In this document: positions 11,281 through 22,553 of the stretch, piece by piece
How positions within the stretch are numbered: the first letter of the stretch is position 1
Layout: the number at the start of each line of letters is the position of its first letter
NCBI GenBank assembly: GCA_027600665.1
Contig: JADGJL010000081.1
Span: 1-46,917, forward strand
Origin: Irineochytrium annulatum
Lineage: Eukaryota > Chytridiomycota > Chytridiomycetes > Chytridiales > Chytridiaceae
Length of the DNA: 46,917 nucleotides
Reading direction: 5' to 3'
The notes under the pieces: model-generated
Databases searched by the model: none
Seen by the model: the letters and a program-made list of their open reading frames with translations, nothing else
Told to the model about the DNA's origin: nothing
Made by a program: the position numbers and the translations under genes

Positions 11281-12988
11281 ATGACCGAAATGCGGGTCAG
11301 GTCACGGCGGCTTACGATCGCGTTTGTCGTTACCATGGTAGTAGGTACGCGTTGATGCCTTCATTCAAAAAGGAGCGGCTCGGTCTTCTAACTAAGTTTC
11401 ATTCAGTGCCTCTCGGCCTTATCCTGCTGGTATACTTCTTGTCCGTGAAGGTGTTTAACAACACCAACGAATGCTCGACGAGTTATGTTGGAGGAGCGAC
11501 TGCGAGCTCCAGCGATTGCAAGGTTTGTACTAGCACCCTAATCCCACATCTTCCTTATCCCGCACCACAGATCCTAACTGAGGCCGCGGCAGCTTGGGGT
11601 TTCCATGCTTTGAACCAAACTCTGCGCCCCACTGACTGCTGCTTCCCCGGCAGCTCCCTCCTCTCACCTGATTCCTCCTTCTCCGCCGTGAGCGCGGTTT
11701 GCTGCGGCCCAGCGGCCGTACTCGAAATCCACGTCGCAAATCCGCCCACGCCACTACAATCCATCCCGCCTTCCATTTTCAATCTTCGGTACCTGGCGAA
11801 CTTGTCCCTGGCCGCAGCGCTCGAGGGCCCGGCCGCGCTCGCGTCCTTCGAGAGGGGTTTCGTGGCGACTTCGCAGCTCAAGGTTGTCACGCTTCGCGGT
11901 AATGCGACAGCGGGGGTCGTGGTAAACGGCATGATTCCGACAACCGCGTCACTGTGGGTAATGGGACTTAAGAAGCTGGACTTGGAGGGGAATGATCTTT
12001 CTGGCTATGTACCTGCGGACCTAGCCGCATTCGATGGAACCTTGTAAGATACCAAAGTCGTGCATGTCGGTTTAATCTTCTTACCCGGCTGGATGTAGAA
12101 ACCTCAAGAATAATCCGCGACTCGCCGGCCCGCTTCCTAACGCGACCTCGGGACCACCCGTATGGTCCGTCTCGCGGTCGTGCGACTTCAACGGCACGGC
12201 AGTATGCCTCTCGCCAACGTGGAATAATCAACCGGCCTGCCTCGGCCTCGGCGTCGGACTGCCTTACTGCGGTGCAGCCGCCGACGCCATGCGAGCGCCA
12301 CCGAACCCTGCTGTTAACACGACTGGCCCGCAGAGGCCGGACACAGACCCGCTCAGCGTTGATAGCGTCAAAACGGTTGCTTTGGCAGCGGCCGGCGCCG
12401 GTGCGTGGATTTTTCACCACTATTGCTTTTCGCTCACCCGTTTCTCATACTTCCTTCCACCTGTTTCAAAAACAAGTCCTCATCGTCCTCCTCTTCTCCC
12501 TCAACATTTTATGCGCCTCCTTCCTTTCCCGCCTCCGTCATCGACTGACCGGCGGTGACGGGGAATTTAACGCGTCCTCATTCTCGCCTATCTCACTGCG
12601 CGGTGGCTTGTCGGAGGACGAGCGGCGGCGTCGCCACCGCTCGATAGCTGATGTCGAACTTAATGACCTCGCGCGGGCCGAGGCCGCAGGCGCCGGCGCA
12701 GCGTGTAGGAGGCTTGCACGGTTCGCCGAGCTGCCGGTTTACACGCCGGCTTACGAGCCATACGTGGGGATGCCGCCGGTATACGTGGAGGGCGGCGGGG
12801 ACGGAGGTGGAGGGAGCGCAAATGTCGATGGGCGCATTGCGGCCGAGCTGCCAAAGACGGAGGCGGAAGTGTTGGTCGTGGAAGAGGAGCGGGTTGTGGA
12901 AGAGATTGACGTTGCCGACGAGGTTACGGTTGGGCAGGAGATGGATGAGATTGATCTTGGGGAAGTTGAGGTGGTTGAGAGCATTTGA
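11281..12988 (+). CDS. Plant-style leucine-rich-repeat single-pass membrane protein
   Basis: Five exons: 11281-11344, 11407-11522, 11571-12043, 12099-12400 and 12477-12988, giving 488 residues with every phase matching. A basic start (MTEMRVRSRR) and a hydrophobic segment at about 11-35 form a signal anchor or signal peptide. An ectodomain follows with Cys pairs (DCCFPG, AVCCGP) and leucine-rich repeats such as LKKLDLEGNDLSGYVP and NPRLAGPLP, the LxGxxP style of plant receptor-like proteins. A second hydrophobic span (about 310-333, with VLIVLLFSLNIL) is followed by a roughly 150-residue intracellular tail ending in a strongly acidic stretch. There is no kinase domain. A role in surface recognition or adhesion is only a guess. 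The splice at 12400/12477 is essential because it rebuilds the membrane span. Confidence 0.82.
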
Positions 12989-13388
12989 GCTCCCCCCCTG
13001 AATTTGTTCGATGATGACGCACACCATCGGTCTATGCGAAAGTTGTTGTAGCGACAACGACGGCTTTCTCATCCATCGGAACATTAATAATCCTAAGCCG
13101 AGTTTTCCCGTCCTCCTCTTTGTTGTATTGCTGCATGGCGTTGTTAAGATTGAAAATGAATACCTCATTTGAATAATTGTTATTGGTCTGCCATTAACTG
13201 GCCGTGTATTCAAGCAATTTCATTTCGTGCCCAAAAACATGTTACCAAGATATGTGGAGTGAACAAAGGAGGGTGACGAACAAATCACTGGTGTATATGT
13301 ATACAACGCGACCTCCGACGAAGATAACATACACCGACTGTACAGAAATAACAAAAATGTGGACCTATACACAAACAATCGAATAAGA
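12989..13388. other. Convergent intergenic region
   Basis: This 400-bp spacer lies between two convergent stops (LRR protein and DUF2408-like protein) and should hold both 3' untranslated regions. It becomes AT-rich toward 13390. I see no hairpin terminator and no gene. Confidence 0.5.
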
Positions 13389-15277
13389 TCATCGCAATAG
13401 ATCGTACGAGAGAAGATAACACTGTGCCAGAAACAAGTTAGATGAAGAATGACCTGACATGTGACTAAAAGCCGATCACATACCTCCTCATAAAGGCTTT
13501 TCAGCACATTTTGGCCCCTTGGAACGCCGCCCTCATCATTCAAGAAGTTCCCGTCCTCGTCCCGCTGCTCGTCCATCTCATCAAGCGCCGACAGCTGCGC
13601 TCCGACCGCCATCCTCCTCCCGACATGCCCAAACCCGCCTTTATTTTCCTCCGTCTCCTCCGCGAGCCTAGCCGCCTCGTTCCCGTCCCTCTCGTTCCTG
13701 ATCCTCATCAGCTCTCCCTTCAGCTGGAGGAGCCTCTCGTGAGTCTTGGCAAGGCTCGGATCGACCGGGTCGACCCCACCCAAGAGCCGCGACATGCCCG
13801 CGAGCCCCGACCGCGTGAGCGACGCCAGTCGCGACTGCGCGCTTGTCACCGTGCTGGCGACGCCATCCTCGAGCTTCCCCGCCGTGGCCTTGATGTAGCT
13901 GAAGCCTTCACCGAGGGTGTCGCGGAGCGCGGACAGGGCCGAGCTGCCGAGCTCCGTCACGGTGGACTGGTGCTCGTCCGGGACGGTTTTGGTCGCGGGC
14001 TTATCGGTGACCGCCTTCTCGTTTCCGGCCGCATCCAGCGATCCCTCCTGCGCCGTCGCCTCCTTCGCCTTCTCCATCGCGCCGCCGGCTCCGGCAGCCC
14101 CGGTCCTCTTAACGTAATCGGTCACGATATCCTTGACGCTACGCATCCTCTCCAGCAGCACCTCGACCTCGTCCACGGGCTCCTCGCCCTGGCGCGCGTC
14201 GACCTCTATCAGGCACTCGTGGATGAGCTCGTACGCCTCTTCGAGGAGGCCCGTCAAAATCGCCTGGCCCTCGGGGATGATGCCGCGCCCGTCCTCGTCG
14301 AGGAACTTGCCGTCGACGCGAGCCGAGTCGATCTTGTCCACGTGCTCCTGCAGGAGGCGAAGCTCGATAGGGTCGATCGTGCTGCCCGCAAGCAGGGCGT
14401 ACTTGAAGGCCGTTAGGGTCGAGATGATGTTGAGGAGGCGGGACTCGATCGGGTAGAGGTGAGGTGCGACTGATAACGTACGTATTGAATACATGAGCAA
14501 TGCCGCAAGTTATAGAAACATTAAAAAACTCTCACCACCCGGCTCATGCTCTTGCAGCTGCCGGACGAGCTTGTAGCACCTCGCCAAGAGGTTGGCAAGG
14601 ACGGCTTGGCCGCCGGGGACGGGCATGCCAACCTTCCAAGCCTCCGGAACAAACTTTCCATCGACCACTCTCTCGTTCTCAATGGCGTGCAGCTCGGTTT
14701 GCAGGTTAAGAAGTTTGTTCTCGCGGTCTTCGGCCGCAAGGGATGCCATGCTCGGCTCCCGCTCCCTGAGGATACCTTCGCCCTCAATCTGCTGCGACTC
14801 CCCGGCTTTGTCGCCCACGGCGCCTGCCACCGGATGCCTCGCGGCGTCCTGCCACGCCTTGAGCTGCTCGAGCGCCATGCGGGTGTCCGCCAGCCGCTCG
14901 TAGACAGGCACAAGCGCGTCGTCGATCCTCCAAAGCGGGCGAATGAGAACGTCGAAGCCGGCCCAGAGCTCGTCGACCTGTCGGTTGAGCGACTCGCGTT
15001 CGCGGGTGAGCCTCTCAATCTGGGCCTCGGCCGTGACGGTGGCCCTCCAGGTCCTCTCGGCAAGCACCTGGACGTCGGAGAACATCGGGTTGCCATGCCG
15101 CTTCAGGGCGGCGATGTCGTGCGCGACGGTCGTCAGTAGGTTTGCGACGGCGGGCGTTGAGGATCGGGTGGGCGACGATCGGGCGGCGCTGGCCAGATCA
15201 CGCTGGACGCGCCTCATCGAGAAGGTGGCGGCGGGGTTGTCGTCGAGGGCCTGCGCGAAGGTGACAGCGGTGGTCAT
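13389..15277 (-). CDS. DUF2408-like fungal protein with three internal repeats
   Basis: Exons 15277-14536, 14469-13484 and 13421-13389 give 586 residues. The ATG at 15277 begins MTTAVTFAQALDD. An upstream in-frame GTG was not used. Three copies of a repeat can be read: DGKFVPEAW...GGQAVLANLLARCYKL, DGKFLDEDGRG...EGQAILTGLLEEAYEL, and DGNFLNDEGG...RGQNVLKSLYEECYLL. The last is completed only by the 11-codon final exon. This pattern matches my memory of Pfam DUF2408, a fungal family of unknown biochemical function. The region between repeats 2 and 3 is long, charged and helical. No membrane segment or catalytic motif is visible. Confidence 0.78.
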
Positions 15278-15543
15278 GATGCTCACACGCGCGCAAGAAG
15301 AAAACGATGTGGAGAAATCGAACCAGAGTGCTGTGCCTTCCTTCCCTTGGACCCCATCCCGTTTACTTGCAACTCTGCAGTTATGCAGCGTGAAGTCACT
15401 GTTTGTAATTCCCGGTAGATCTCTCGTATACTTCCTTTATTTCATTGTACTGAGAATGACCACCGTTTGTGATAGCCAACGAGCTGATAGCAAAACGAGC
15501 AGAGATAACAGAGGACAGCCATCTATCCCCCTTCCTCCTCCAC

Positions 15544-16679
15544 TTAGTTCCTCCCAAGGTAAGCCAGGATCCTTCTCGGGGCCACAAACGGCCTCCTCGA
15601 GTGCAGGACCTGCTCGTTGTCGATCCAAACGACATCTCCCTTCCTCCACGGCACGCTGACGGCGCACTCGTCCATAATCCCCCTCATGGCCTCAATGTCC
15701 TGCGCGTCGATAACCTTCCCATCCCCCAGCGTCACGGCCTTGGTCGGGTCATTCCTCGAGTCCCTCCAGCCGAGATAAGCGGCCACGACGCTGTTAAACC
15801 ACGTCTTCCTGCCCGTGATCGGGTGCGTCTTGATGGCCGCCAGCACGGGGCTGACGGTCTTGACGTCGCCGGACTCGAGCCACTCGAGCGAGACGTTCAG
15901 GTCGCGGGCGACCTCGACGGCCTTGGCGCGGTCCGAGGTCTGGAAGGTGGAGACCCAGCCGCGGCCAATCGGGGAGCTGGGGTCGTCAATCTCCGGGATC
16001 ACGCGGGTGTAGATAACGCCCTGTTGCTCGACGGAGGTGGCAAAGCTGGGGCGGGACTTGAAGAGACGGGAGACTGCGATGTCGGAGGGACAAAGCGGGG
16101 TCTCGCCACCTGTTTGTGTTGATGCCAGGTAAGATAAAGGGGGAAAAAAAGAAATGGAGTTTTAATGATTTAGGACGTACCCTCCTTCGGCTCCCCATCG
16201 CAGAAAAAGAAGATGGTCTTGGGGTACTTGGGAACCTGCGCCATCTCATGATGGAACGGGATGGGTTGATCCGGCGGGCTCTCGTTCGTCGTGTGCACAT
16301 CCTTGAACACCGTGTTCCTGGGCGCCGCGCCTCCGACATAAGGGAGCGGCAGCACGCCCAGCGCCTCGACGAAGTCGCTGAAGTGCTCCGCGCTCTCCAA
16401 CGGGAACCCCCTGAACAGGATTGCGCCGGCGCTGTGCAGCTGCTCGCGAAGGGCGGCGGCGTTGTCCCGGGCCCAGGTGGCGGCCGCAGCGGCGTTCGAG
16501 AAGGTCGGGGCCGACTCGTTTGCGGGGAGGTTGGGGCTCAGGACAGTCGGACTGAGAGGGGACAGGGCCAAAGGGAAGGTGCGGGAGCCGCCGTTGGGGA
16601 CGTCGTCGCCGTGAAAGGTCTTTTGCTCAGGGAGGGACACGGCGTGGACGCCGGGAAGAGGGAGAGTTGAGGACGGCAT
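15544..16679 (-). CDS. TauD/TfdA-like Fe(II)/2-oxoglutarate dioxygenase
   Basis: Two exons, 16679-16181 and 16109-15544, joined in phase 1, give 354 residues. The fold family is shown by AILFRGFPLES near residue 90, the iron motif PFHHEMAQ (H143 and E145 as ligands), and a C-terminal VLHSRRPF with distal H336. A basic pair at 345-346 can hold 2-oxoglutarate. Family members hydroxylate small substrates such as taurine, trimethyllysine or clavaminate precursors. The substrate cannot be told from sequence. HxE instead of HxD is common in the clavaminate-synthase-like branch. No targeting signal is evident. It is the only member in the window and sits outside any visible gene cluster. Confidence 0.88.
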
Positions 16680-17443
16680 GATGGGTGGGTGAGAGAGTTC
16701 GGGTCGGAGCTGGTGGGCCTTAAAGATCCCCTCGGAAGGACGCGTCGTGGGTGCACAGGCGGCTGATGCAGGCGTTCCGGTTCGGCCGGACTCCCACTGG
16801 CGTGACAAGTGACATCACTGAAGAACGCGATCAAGGAAACTTTGACAACCCTTTGACGCAGTCGAAGGCAAAAAGTTCAACCAACAACCCAGCAAAGTTA
16901 CTTTTACCCATCCACTTCGACAAGCTTTTTTGCTTCAAGTCGCCGTCCTCGACAATACTTTTCCCGTCAAAGACGTGGAGATGCGGCTGCCGGAATACAA
17001 CACAACTTGCCCATCAAGCAAAAATGAGAAGAATAAGAGGTATGCAGCGAACAGGAAGCAGTCAATATGTATTATGATCTACTTTCGGCCGTGGTCGAAC
17101 AGCGTAACCTGCGATGTAACGTTTTGACAGTATATCGACGAAGGAATTTAAAACGTATTGGAGGTATGGATGCATAGTGCAAAAGGAACACACACAACAG
17201 CCGAAAGACGCAGGAAGGAATCTCAAAAGTCGAAAGAGCTAAAGGCAAACACCGCGTTCGACAAAGGAGGGAAAGGGCTTCTTAAGCAGCCATCCTGTCC
17301 TCCTCCACCTACGCTACCACCACCAGCACCACCTCCTCCTCCTCTTCCACGTCTTCGTCGCCTTCCTCGTCGTTCGAATAAGATGTACACGATTCGTTAG
17401 AAATGGACACGGCGCGGCGTCGGCATTCTCCCTGTTCGCGCGA
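16680..17443. other. Intergenic region with pyrimidine-rich tract
   Basis: This 764-bp spacer contains the promoter side of the dioxygenase gene. Around 17296-17372 there is an imperfect CCT/CCA-rich low-complexity tract that gives a proline-rich open frame. I treat that as composition, not a gene. Nothing else is supported. Confidence 0.5.
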
Positions 17444-18019
17444 TCAGGAGTTCCTGAATCCAGCCTCCATGAAGTGATGAACGTTCGAGCGGATCACAGC
17501 CTTCGCAGCTGACTCCCAAGAATCACCTGGCTGGAACACCTTACAGAACATGAGCCAAAATTGAAAGATCGACGAATGATTTTGACCATCGACGAGGGGT
17601 CTGAAGACCAAAACTGGTGGAACACGTCCCGTTAAGGACGTTGCAATGCCAGAAAAATCAACGATTTTTGGAGTAATGCCGTTCAATCCCCATGGCCTTG
17701 CTTGTGTAGTGCCCGCACAATCAAACTTGACCATTTGACAGAACACAGATTTCTCTACATCCGTTTACATGACCGTTTCTACGTGGATGGGGATGATTGC
17801 GGGGTAGGCCCGGGCCAGGTTGATAGCGTGGGCGCGCGACCATCGGAAGCGGATGAGGGTCGGTCAGATGCAGTGCAGGGCCATCTCGTGGACGAGCTCG
17901 ATCATAGCGGGGTTGTGACCATCGTTCGCCTGCGTTTGGATGGCGGTGGCAGTGAGAGGATTGGGCGCAATTTCGGACCTCGTAGTTTGATCGCTGTCGT
18001 CAAAGCCGTTTTTCTCCAT
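17444..18019 (-). pseudogene. Degraded ORF with two in-frame stops
   Basis: One frame stays protein-like from the ATG at 18019 (MEKNGFDDSD...) to the stop at 17444-17446. It is broken by TGA at 17866-17864 and TAA at 17767-17765. The segments look like genuine protein: a 51-residue N-part ending in IELVHEMALHCI, a middle RFRWSRAHAINLARAYP, and a 106-residue C-part with LVFRPLVDGQNHS and FMEAGF. No intron of credible length can remove either stop. The family is not recognised. Its start lies 17 bp from the DPH7 start on the other strand. Confidence 0.5.
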
Positions 18020-18036
18020 CTGCCAACTCCACCTGA

Positions 18037-19547
18037 ATGGCCACCGTCAACCACTGCCGCGTCGATACCCAGCTCTGCGCCGACACCGCCGAGTTCAACC
18101 CGTCCCCGACTCGAAGCGACGTGCTCGCCGTCGGCACTTATCAGGTGCTGCCTTCAGAGCAAAGCCCCGAGTCCAATGCCGAGTCCGACGGCGCCGAGAC
18201 TGAGGCGGCGACCACCCGCAGGACGGGGCGCCTTTTGCTGTATCGAGTGACTTCCGAGGGTGATCAGCACACGATGTGAGCGCGTAAGGCGTGGTCCTTG
18301 GATATAAGAGCGCTGACGCAGCTGCTTCCACAGCAAGGAAACCTTTAGGCGCGAGACGGGCGCGATTCTGGACATGAAATGGTAGGCCATTGCGTTGTGG
18401 GGTTCACGATGTAGAACTGTACATGAAGGTCATCACATGGAGACGATTCCGTCTTGGCCGTCGCGGATGCGCTTGGGCAGGTCGCTGTCTACAAGCTGCT
18501 GGGGGTTGGTAGTCACATGTAATATGGGACCGTCGTGTTCCGCTAATCGCGCTCCTGCAGCAATCGGATTCGTTGGAGGAAATCGCGTGCTATTCGAACG
18601 ATCTGGACAAGGTCCTCTGCTTGTCATTGGATTGGAACTCACGGTTGTCGAAGAGGTATGCTATCGCTTTCTCGATCCAACATCGCGTGATAATGAAAAA
18701 AAACTCCGTAGGACGGAGCAACGCATCATCGTGAGCATGAGCGACGGCTCTCTGAGGCTTTTGCGGCGAAGCCCAACAGAGATTACGGAGGAGACTGCGT
18801 GGAGCGCACACGGATTCGAGGCATGGATTGCAGCGTTTGATTCAAGGGATGAATCTCTTGTATACTCAGGTAGATTGTTAACTACTTCACATTTGGAGCC
18901 TTGGGCTTTAACCCGCCAACCGCAGGAGGGGATGACTGCGCTTTGAAGCGATGGGACCTGCGGGCGGGCACATCCTCGCCGATGTTGAACCTAAAGCGGT
19001 TTGTTCCTTGTGCGTACGGTTTGGCATATTAATTTAAGACAAAAACAGCCATTCTGCGGGAGTGTGCAGCATCGAGGACCATCCATCGAGGGAATACATC
19101 CTAGGGACCGGGAGGTATAAACGAGAATCGATTACATCCTCTTAGTGTATTGTGTGGAATCCACTCAACTCTCCCATCCAGCTACGATGAGCACGTCTTC
19201 ATCTGGGACAAGCGAAGCATGAAATCTCCGTTGCTATCCCACCACACCGGCGGCGGCGTCTGGAGACTTCGCTGGCACCCAACGGATCCGGAAGTCTTGT
19301 TGACGGCCTCAATGCAGAACGGCTTTCACGTTATCAGGATTGCGGACGGTGCGTTAGTGGGCAATTTCTCCTTTCTGGTTAAGAAGTATTGGAGTGTAAT
19401 AATTGAACAGACTTGAGCGCCGAGAACGTTTGCCAGTACGCAGATGAGAAGCATGGGTCGCTGGCGTATGGCGCGAGTTGGCATCATTTGAAAGATTTGA
19501 AGGCGACTTGCTCGTTCTACGATCATTCGATGCACTTATGGACGTGA
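18037..19547 (+). CDS. DPH7: Diphthine methyltransferase, WD-repeat protein
   Basis: Nine exons: 18037-18275, 18334-18381, 18429-18504, 18561-18655, 18712-18869, 18926-18998, 19049-19114, 19182-19348 and 19411-19547, giving 352 residues with all phases matching. Diagnostic family sequences are LCADTAEFNPS and VLAVGTYQVL at the N-terminus, AWSAHGFEAWIAAFD, GGDDCALKRWDLR, HSAGVCSIEDHP, SYDEHVFIWDKR and the C-terminal ATCSFYDHSMHLW. The protein is a WD40 propeller that demethylates methylated diphthine, so that Dph6 can amidate it to diphthamide on elongation factor 2. Most exons are very short, which hides the gene from simple ORF reading. The promoter must lie within or across the adjacent pseudogene. 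Confidence 0.93.
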
Positions 19548-19903
19548 TCCCGCTTGCTGTACTAGCGATAAACGCCTTCGACGGCGTCGTGAGGGAAAAA
19601 ATCCCTTTTCGAAGGATCTCGCGGCGTGTTGGGTTTAGAACGGCGGCGGGTGATGGATGCGAAGCTTGCTAGGACGGCCATGGCCGCAGCACCGAGCAGC
19701 TGCCTCACGGTAGCCGTCGTTATAATGCGCACAGGACGTCGCTTGCTACGCGCCGTTGGCCTGAAGATCCTCAGCAGTCGCTTGTACTTATTTCTCTCGT
19801 ATATCGCTGACTTACATCCCACCTTTCGAATATGTATTGCAGATGTATTTGATAATAAAAAAAAAGAAAACAGGAGCTTTGACCGACATCACATTATAAC
19901 CCA
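19548..19903. other. Convergent intergenic region
   Basis: This 356-bp region lies between the DPH7 stop and the zinc-finger gene stop. An A-rich run is present near 19855-19870. No gene is supported. Confidence 0.5.
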
Positions 19904-20785
19904 TTATAACCCAACCCTACAACCCTTCCTATGCCTCGTTAGCCCGTCCGCCCTCGCGTACACCCTTCCACATGGACACTCAAACACATGCCCCGCGCCT
20001 CCGCCCTCCTGCTCGTTACTCTCCTGCTCGATCGGCTCTGCCGCGAACACCCGATCCCTCGCGTGCAGCCTCGAGTGCCTCTGGCAGTCGTGCTTCCGCG
20101 CGAACCGCCGCGCGCAGACTGGGCACGCGTAGGGACGCGTCAGGGCCTCGATGGCGTCCTGGGCGGGCGATGTGGGGGGCACGGGAGGGGAGCGGCGGCG
20201 GCGGGGTTTGCGTGCTGGGACTGGCACGGGTGATGGCGATGGCGACACGACGGGCGCAGGCGTGAAGGTGGTGGTTGGTAGTGGCTCGGTGATTTGGTGA
20301 GGTTGTGGGAGCGCAAGGAGGAGCTCGAGGGGCGTCACCATCACGGGTGGGGTGCATGGCGGGGAGCAAGGCGGTGAGGTCGCGGGGATGGTGATTGAGC
20401 CCAGGGTAGAGATGGGGCGCGCGATGTGGAGCGGAGGACTTGGCGGCCTGAGGAGCTGAGGTTGCGGGGGAGGGGACAGGGGCCGAAGGAGGTCCTCAAA
20501 TACAGCTGAAGCCCTCTGTGCTGAAGCCCTCTGCGCGACATGGGCTGCTGTTGTAGTTGGTTGGGAATCGTAGGTGGGAATGTCGGCGTTGTTAAAAGTG
20601 TTGGCGTTTGGCCGGTTGTTGTTATTGTCTGCGGTAAGGCTGTAGCCGCCCAGCTCGACCTCCAGCCGTCGCTGAACGACGGCCTGAAGGCGGAGGAGGT
20701 ACAGGACGGACGTGTTGTCGTTCGCGATCGAGGTCAGGAGGGGAGCGACCGGCGGCGACGCGTGCTGGGGGGTCATGAAGTCCAT
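19904..20785 (-). CDS. C2H2-type zinc-finger protein, probable transcription factor
   Basis: A single exon of 293 residues starts MDFMTPQHAS. The first two thirds are low complexity (Asn-, Pro- and Ser-rich, with a basic KPRRRR patch near 190-195 that could be a nuclear signal). Two fingers end the protein. Finger 1, YACPVCARRFARKHDCQRH, has C221, C224, H237 and H241. Finger 2, FECPCGRVYARADGLTRH, has C270, C272, H285 and C289, a C2HC finger with only one residue between the first two cysteines. Linked terminal fingers of this sort are typical of fungal DNA-binding regulators. The target genes are unknown. Confidence 0.8.
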   Translation of the reverse strand: MDFMTPQHASPPVAPLLTSIANDNTSVLYLLRLQAVVQRRLEVELGGYSLTADNNNNRPNANTFNNADIPTYDSQPTTTAAHVAQRASAQRASAVFEDLLRPLSPPPQPQLLRPPSPPLHIARPISTLGSITIPATSPPCSPPCTPPVMVTPLELLLALPQPHQITEPLPTTTFTPAPVVSPSPSPVPVPARKPRRRRSPPVPPTSPAQDAIEALTRPYACPVCARRFARKHDCQRHSRLHARDRVFAAEPIEQESNEQEGGGAGHVFECPCGRVYARADGLTRHRKGCRVGL

Positions 20786-21290
20786 TCTGTTCTGTTATTG
20801 CAGTGGAAGGCGGAAGAGACGCGTGGCCCTATTTATCATGCGAGCCGTCAATATCCGTCTATTCCATGGAGCTTTGGAAGCTTTTCACAACTACAAGGAA
20901 ACGTGCGCGCCCTGATGGCGTTGTGGCACGTCGCGCAGAGAGCTCGAAGGAGCCCGAAGCCGACTGCCGGTCGCATATGCTGTTGAGGGCAAGCGAGGGG
21001 GTGGTGGCAGATTGGCAGTGGCAGTGGCCCGGGTGAGGGTTCTCGTAGCGTGGATGTTTTGACTGAGATTTGAAGGTTGGTTGCGGGCTTCAGTCGTCAC
21101 CACGCGATCACAACTCTCTGACCCATGTTTCCTTCCCACGGTGGGGAAGCACTTCGTTGGATAGGAATGGACGAACCTGTTGCAGAGGTGAAGACATGGG
21201 GGTGCTGCATAGTCTGTCGATTACAAACAATCGAGTCAGATTTAAAGTTATATTAGGCTCGTGATCCATCGGTTTCCATCTACTCTATGG
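20786..21290. other. Intergenic region
   Basis: This 505-bp region upstream of the zinc-finger gene is also downstream of the membrane-protein gene. No gene, repeat or RNA is supported. Confidence 0.5.
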
Positions 21291-22312
21291 CTAAAACCTT
21301 CCGCCTTCGACGAGCCCGTAGCTGCCCGTGACGGCTCCCTGGTACAACAGCGCGACAACAGCGGCCATCCACAACTTGGACACAACAGAATCCCCTTCCA
21401 CCAACATGTACGCGCCGAACGCGAATAGGCCGAGCGCCATCTGTGCCGGAATCGCGTACACGGCCACGATCCCATGGACCGTCCGGTCGATGCGTCCCTC
21501 CTCGCCTATTACTGTCCACAGCCCCGTTGCGTAAGCCGCGACGTTTACCAGCACGTATAGCCCACCCATTGCAACGGCGGCAACAAGCCAGGCCCTCCAC
21601 AACCGTAAATCCACAACGGGTCTAACGCGCGTCGCAGGCGGGGTCGCTGCTCGGCTCCTCAGCCACCCTTCACCAGTGGTTGCCGCTTCCACGTCCTCCG
21701 TCGCCCGAAACCGTACGTCCTCATCCGCCTCCCGCACCGCTAACGCCATCCACAGCCCAAAGACTAGCGGGTACACCCATATGCCGCAATACACGGCCGG
21801 CACGACGCCGCCCAGCATTGGCATCCACTTGCCCGCGGCCGGCGCGAAGGACTTAACCCGCAGCACGGTGCAGAGGAACACGTCGACCCAGGGTAGAAAG
21901 AAGGACACGAGGAGGCAGAAGAGGTGCAGGTCGAGCAGATATGGATTCGACGTGGACGTCGGCGAATCGCTGCGGAGGTTGAGGTGTGCTATGAGGGCGT
22001 TTGGCGCGATCGCCAATAAAATGAGTGATAAATCCCGCATGGTTGAGGACGGGCTGGTGATTGCGATGAGGACAAGAGGCGGAAATAAGGTGAAGAGGTG
22101 CAGGGGGAGCGCGGTTCGGAGGGACGACACTGGAAGTTAAATCATTCGTTAGATCGTGGGGACTACAATGCACGTTTACGGAAAGTCGGCGGATCTGGGG
22201 GAGGCGGCGGCGGGGTCGCTGGGATCCATGACCAGGGCCAGGGCGGCGTTGCTGGGGACGACGTCGGGGCCGGGGCCGGCGTCGGCGGCGGGAGAAGTGG
22301 TGTGCGATCCAT
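21291..22312 (-). CDS. Seven-transmembrane-helix protein of unknown family
   Basis: Exon 1 is 22312-22180 (ATG at 22312, MDRTPLLPPPT) and exon 2 is 22129-21291, joined across a 50-nt intron in phase 1, giving 323 residues. Exon 1 encodes a proline-rich, short cytosolic-type tail. Exon 2 begins directly at a splice acceptor (TTCCAG), which explains why it lacks its own ATG. Seven hydrophobic segments can be counted, including LFTLFPPLVLIAI, LSLILLAIAPNALIAHL, FCLLVSFFLPWVDVFL, VYPLVFGLWMALA, WLVAAVAMGGLYVLV, YAIPAQMALGLFAFGAY and LWMAAVVALLYQGAV. There is a polar loop between helices 4 and 5. I recognise no family motif, so receptor, transporter and structural roles all remain open. Confidence 0.7.
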
Positions 22313-22553
22313 CGCTGGTCGCGTGGTATTTGAAGCCACTTGATAACTTCAAGCCACGTATATGTTTGTTGATTAGGATCAATTTTGATTTACAACTGCT
22401 TCTCGTCGTCGCGCGTGCTTTCCGTGCGAGTAAGACGTAGACAAATCTTTTTCTTTTGACAATATGACTATATTCAGGGGGGCTATACTGCGAAAAACAG
22501 ATTGTGCATTATAAAGCGTCCAAATAAAACGATGATGAAAAACCTTACTCACA

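Noticed and set aside
17158..17400. Proline-rich plus-strand open frame (80 codons)
   Set aside because: It follows a CCT/CCA low-complexity tract, has no non-repetitive protein-like part, and lacks conserved context.
17444..18019. Alternative genetic code or introns explaining the two in-frame stops
   Set aside because: All other genes in the window use standard stops, and no GT-AG pair of usable length (38 nt or more) spans either stop without removing good coding sequence.
22176..22382. 68-residue minus-strand open frame overlapping the 7TM exon 1
   Set aside because: The other frame (MDRTPLLPPPT) joins the membrane exon in correct phase. This one does not.
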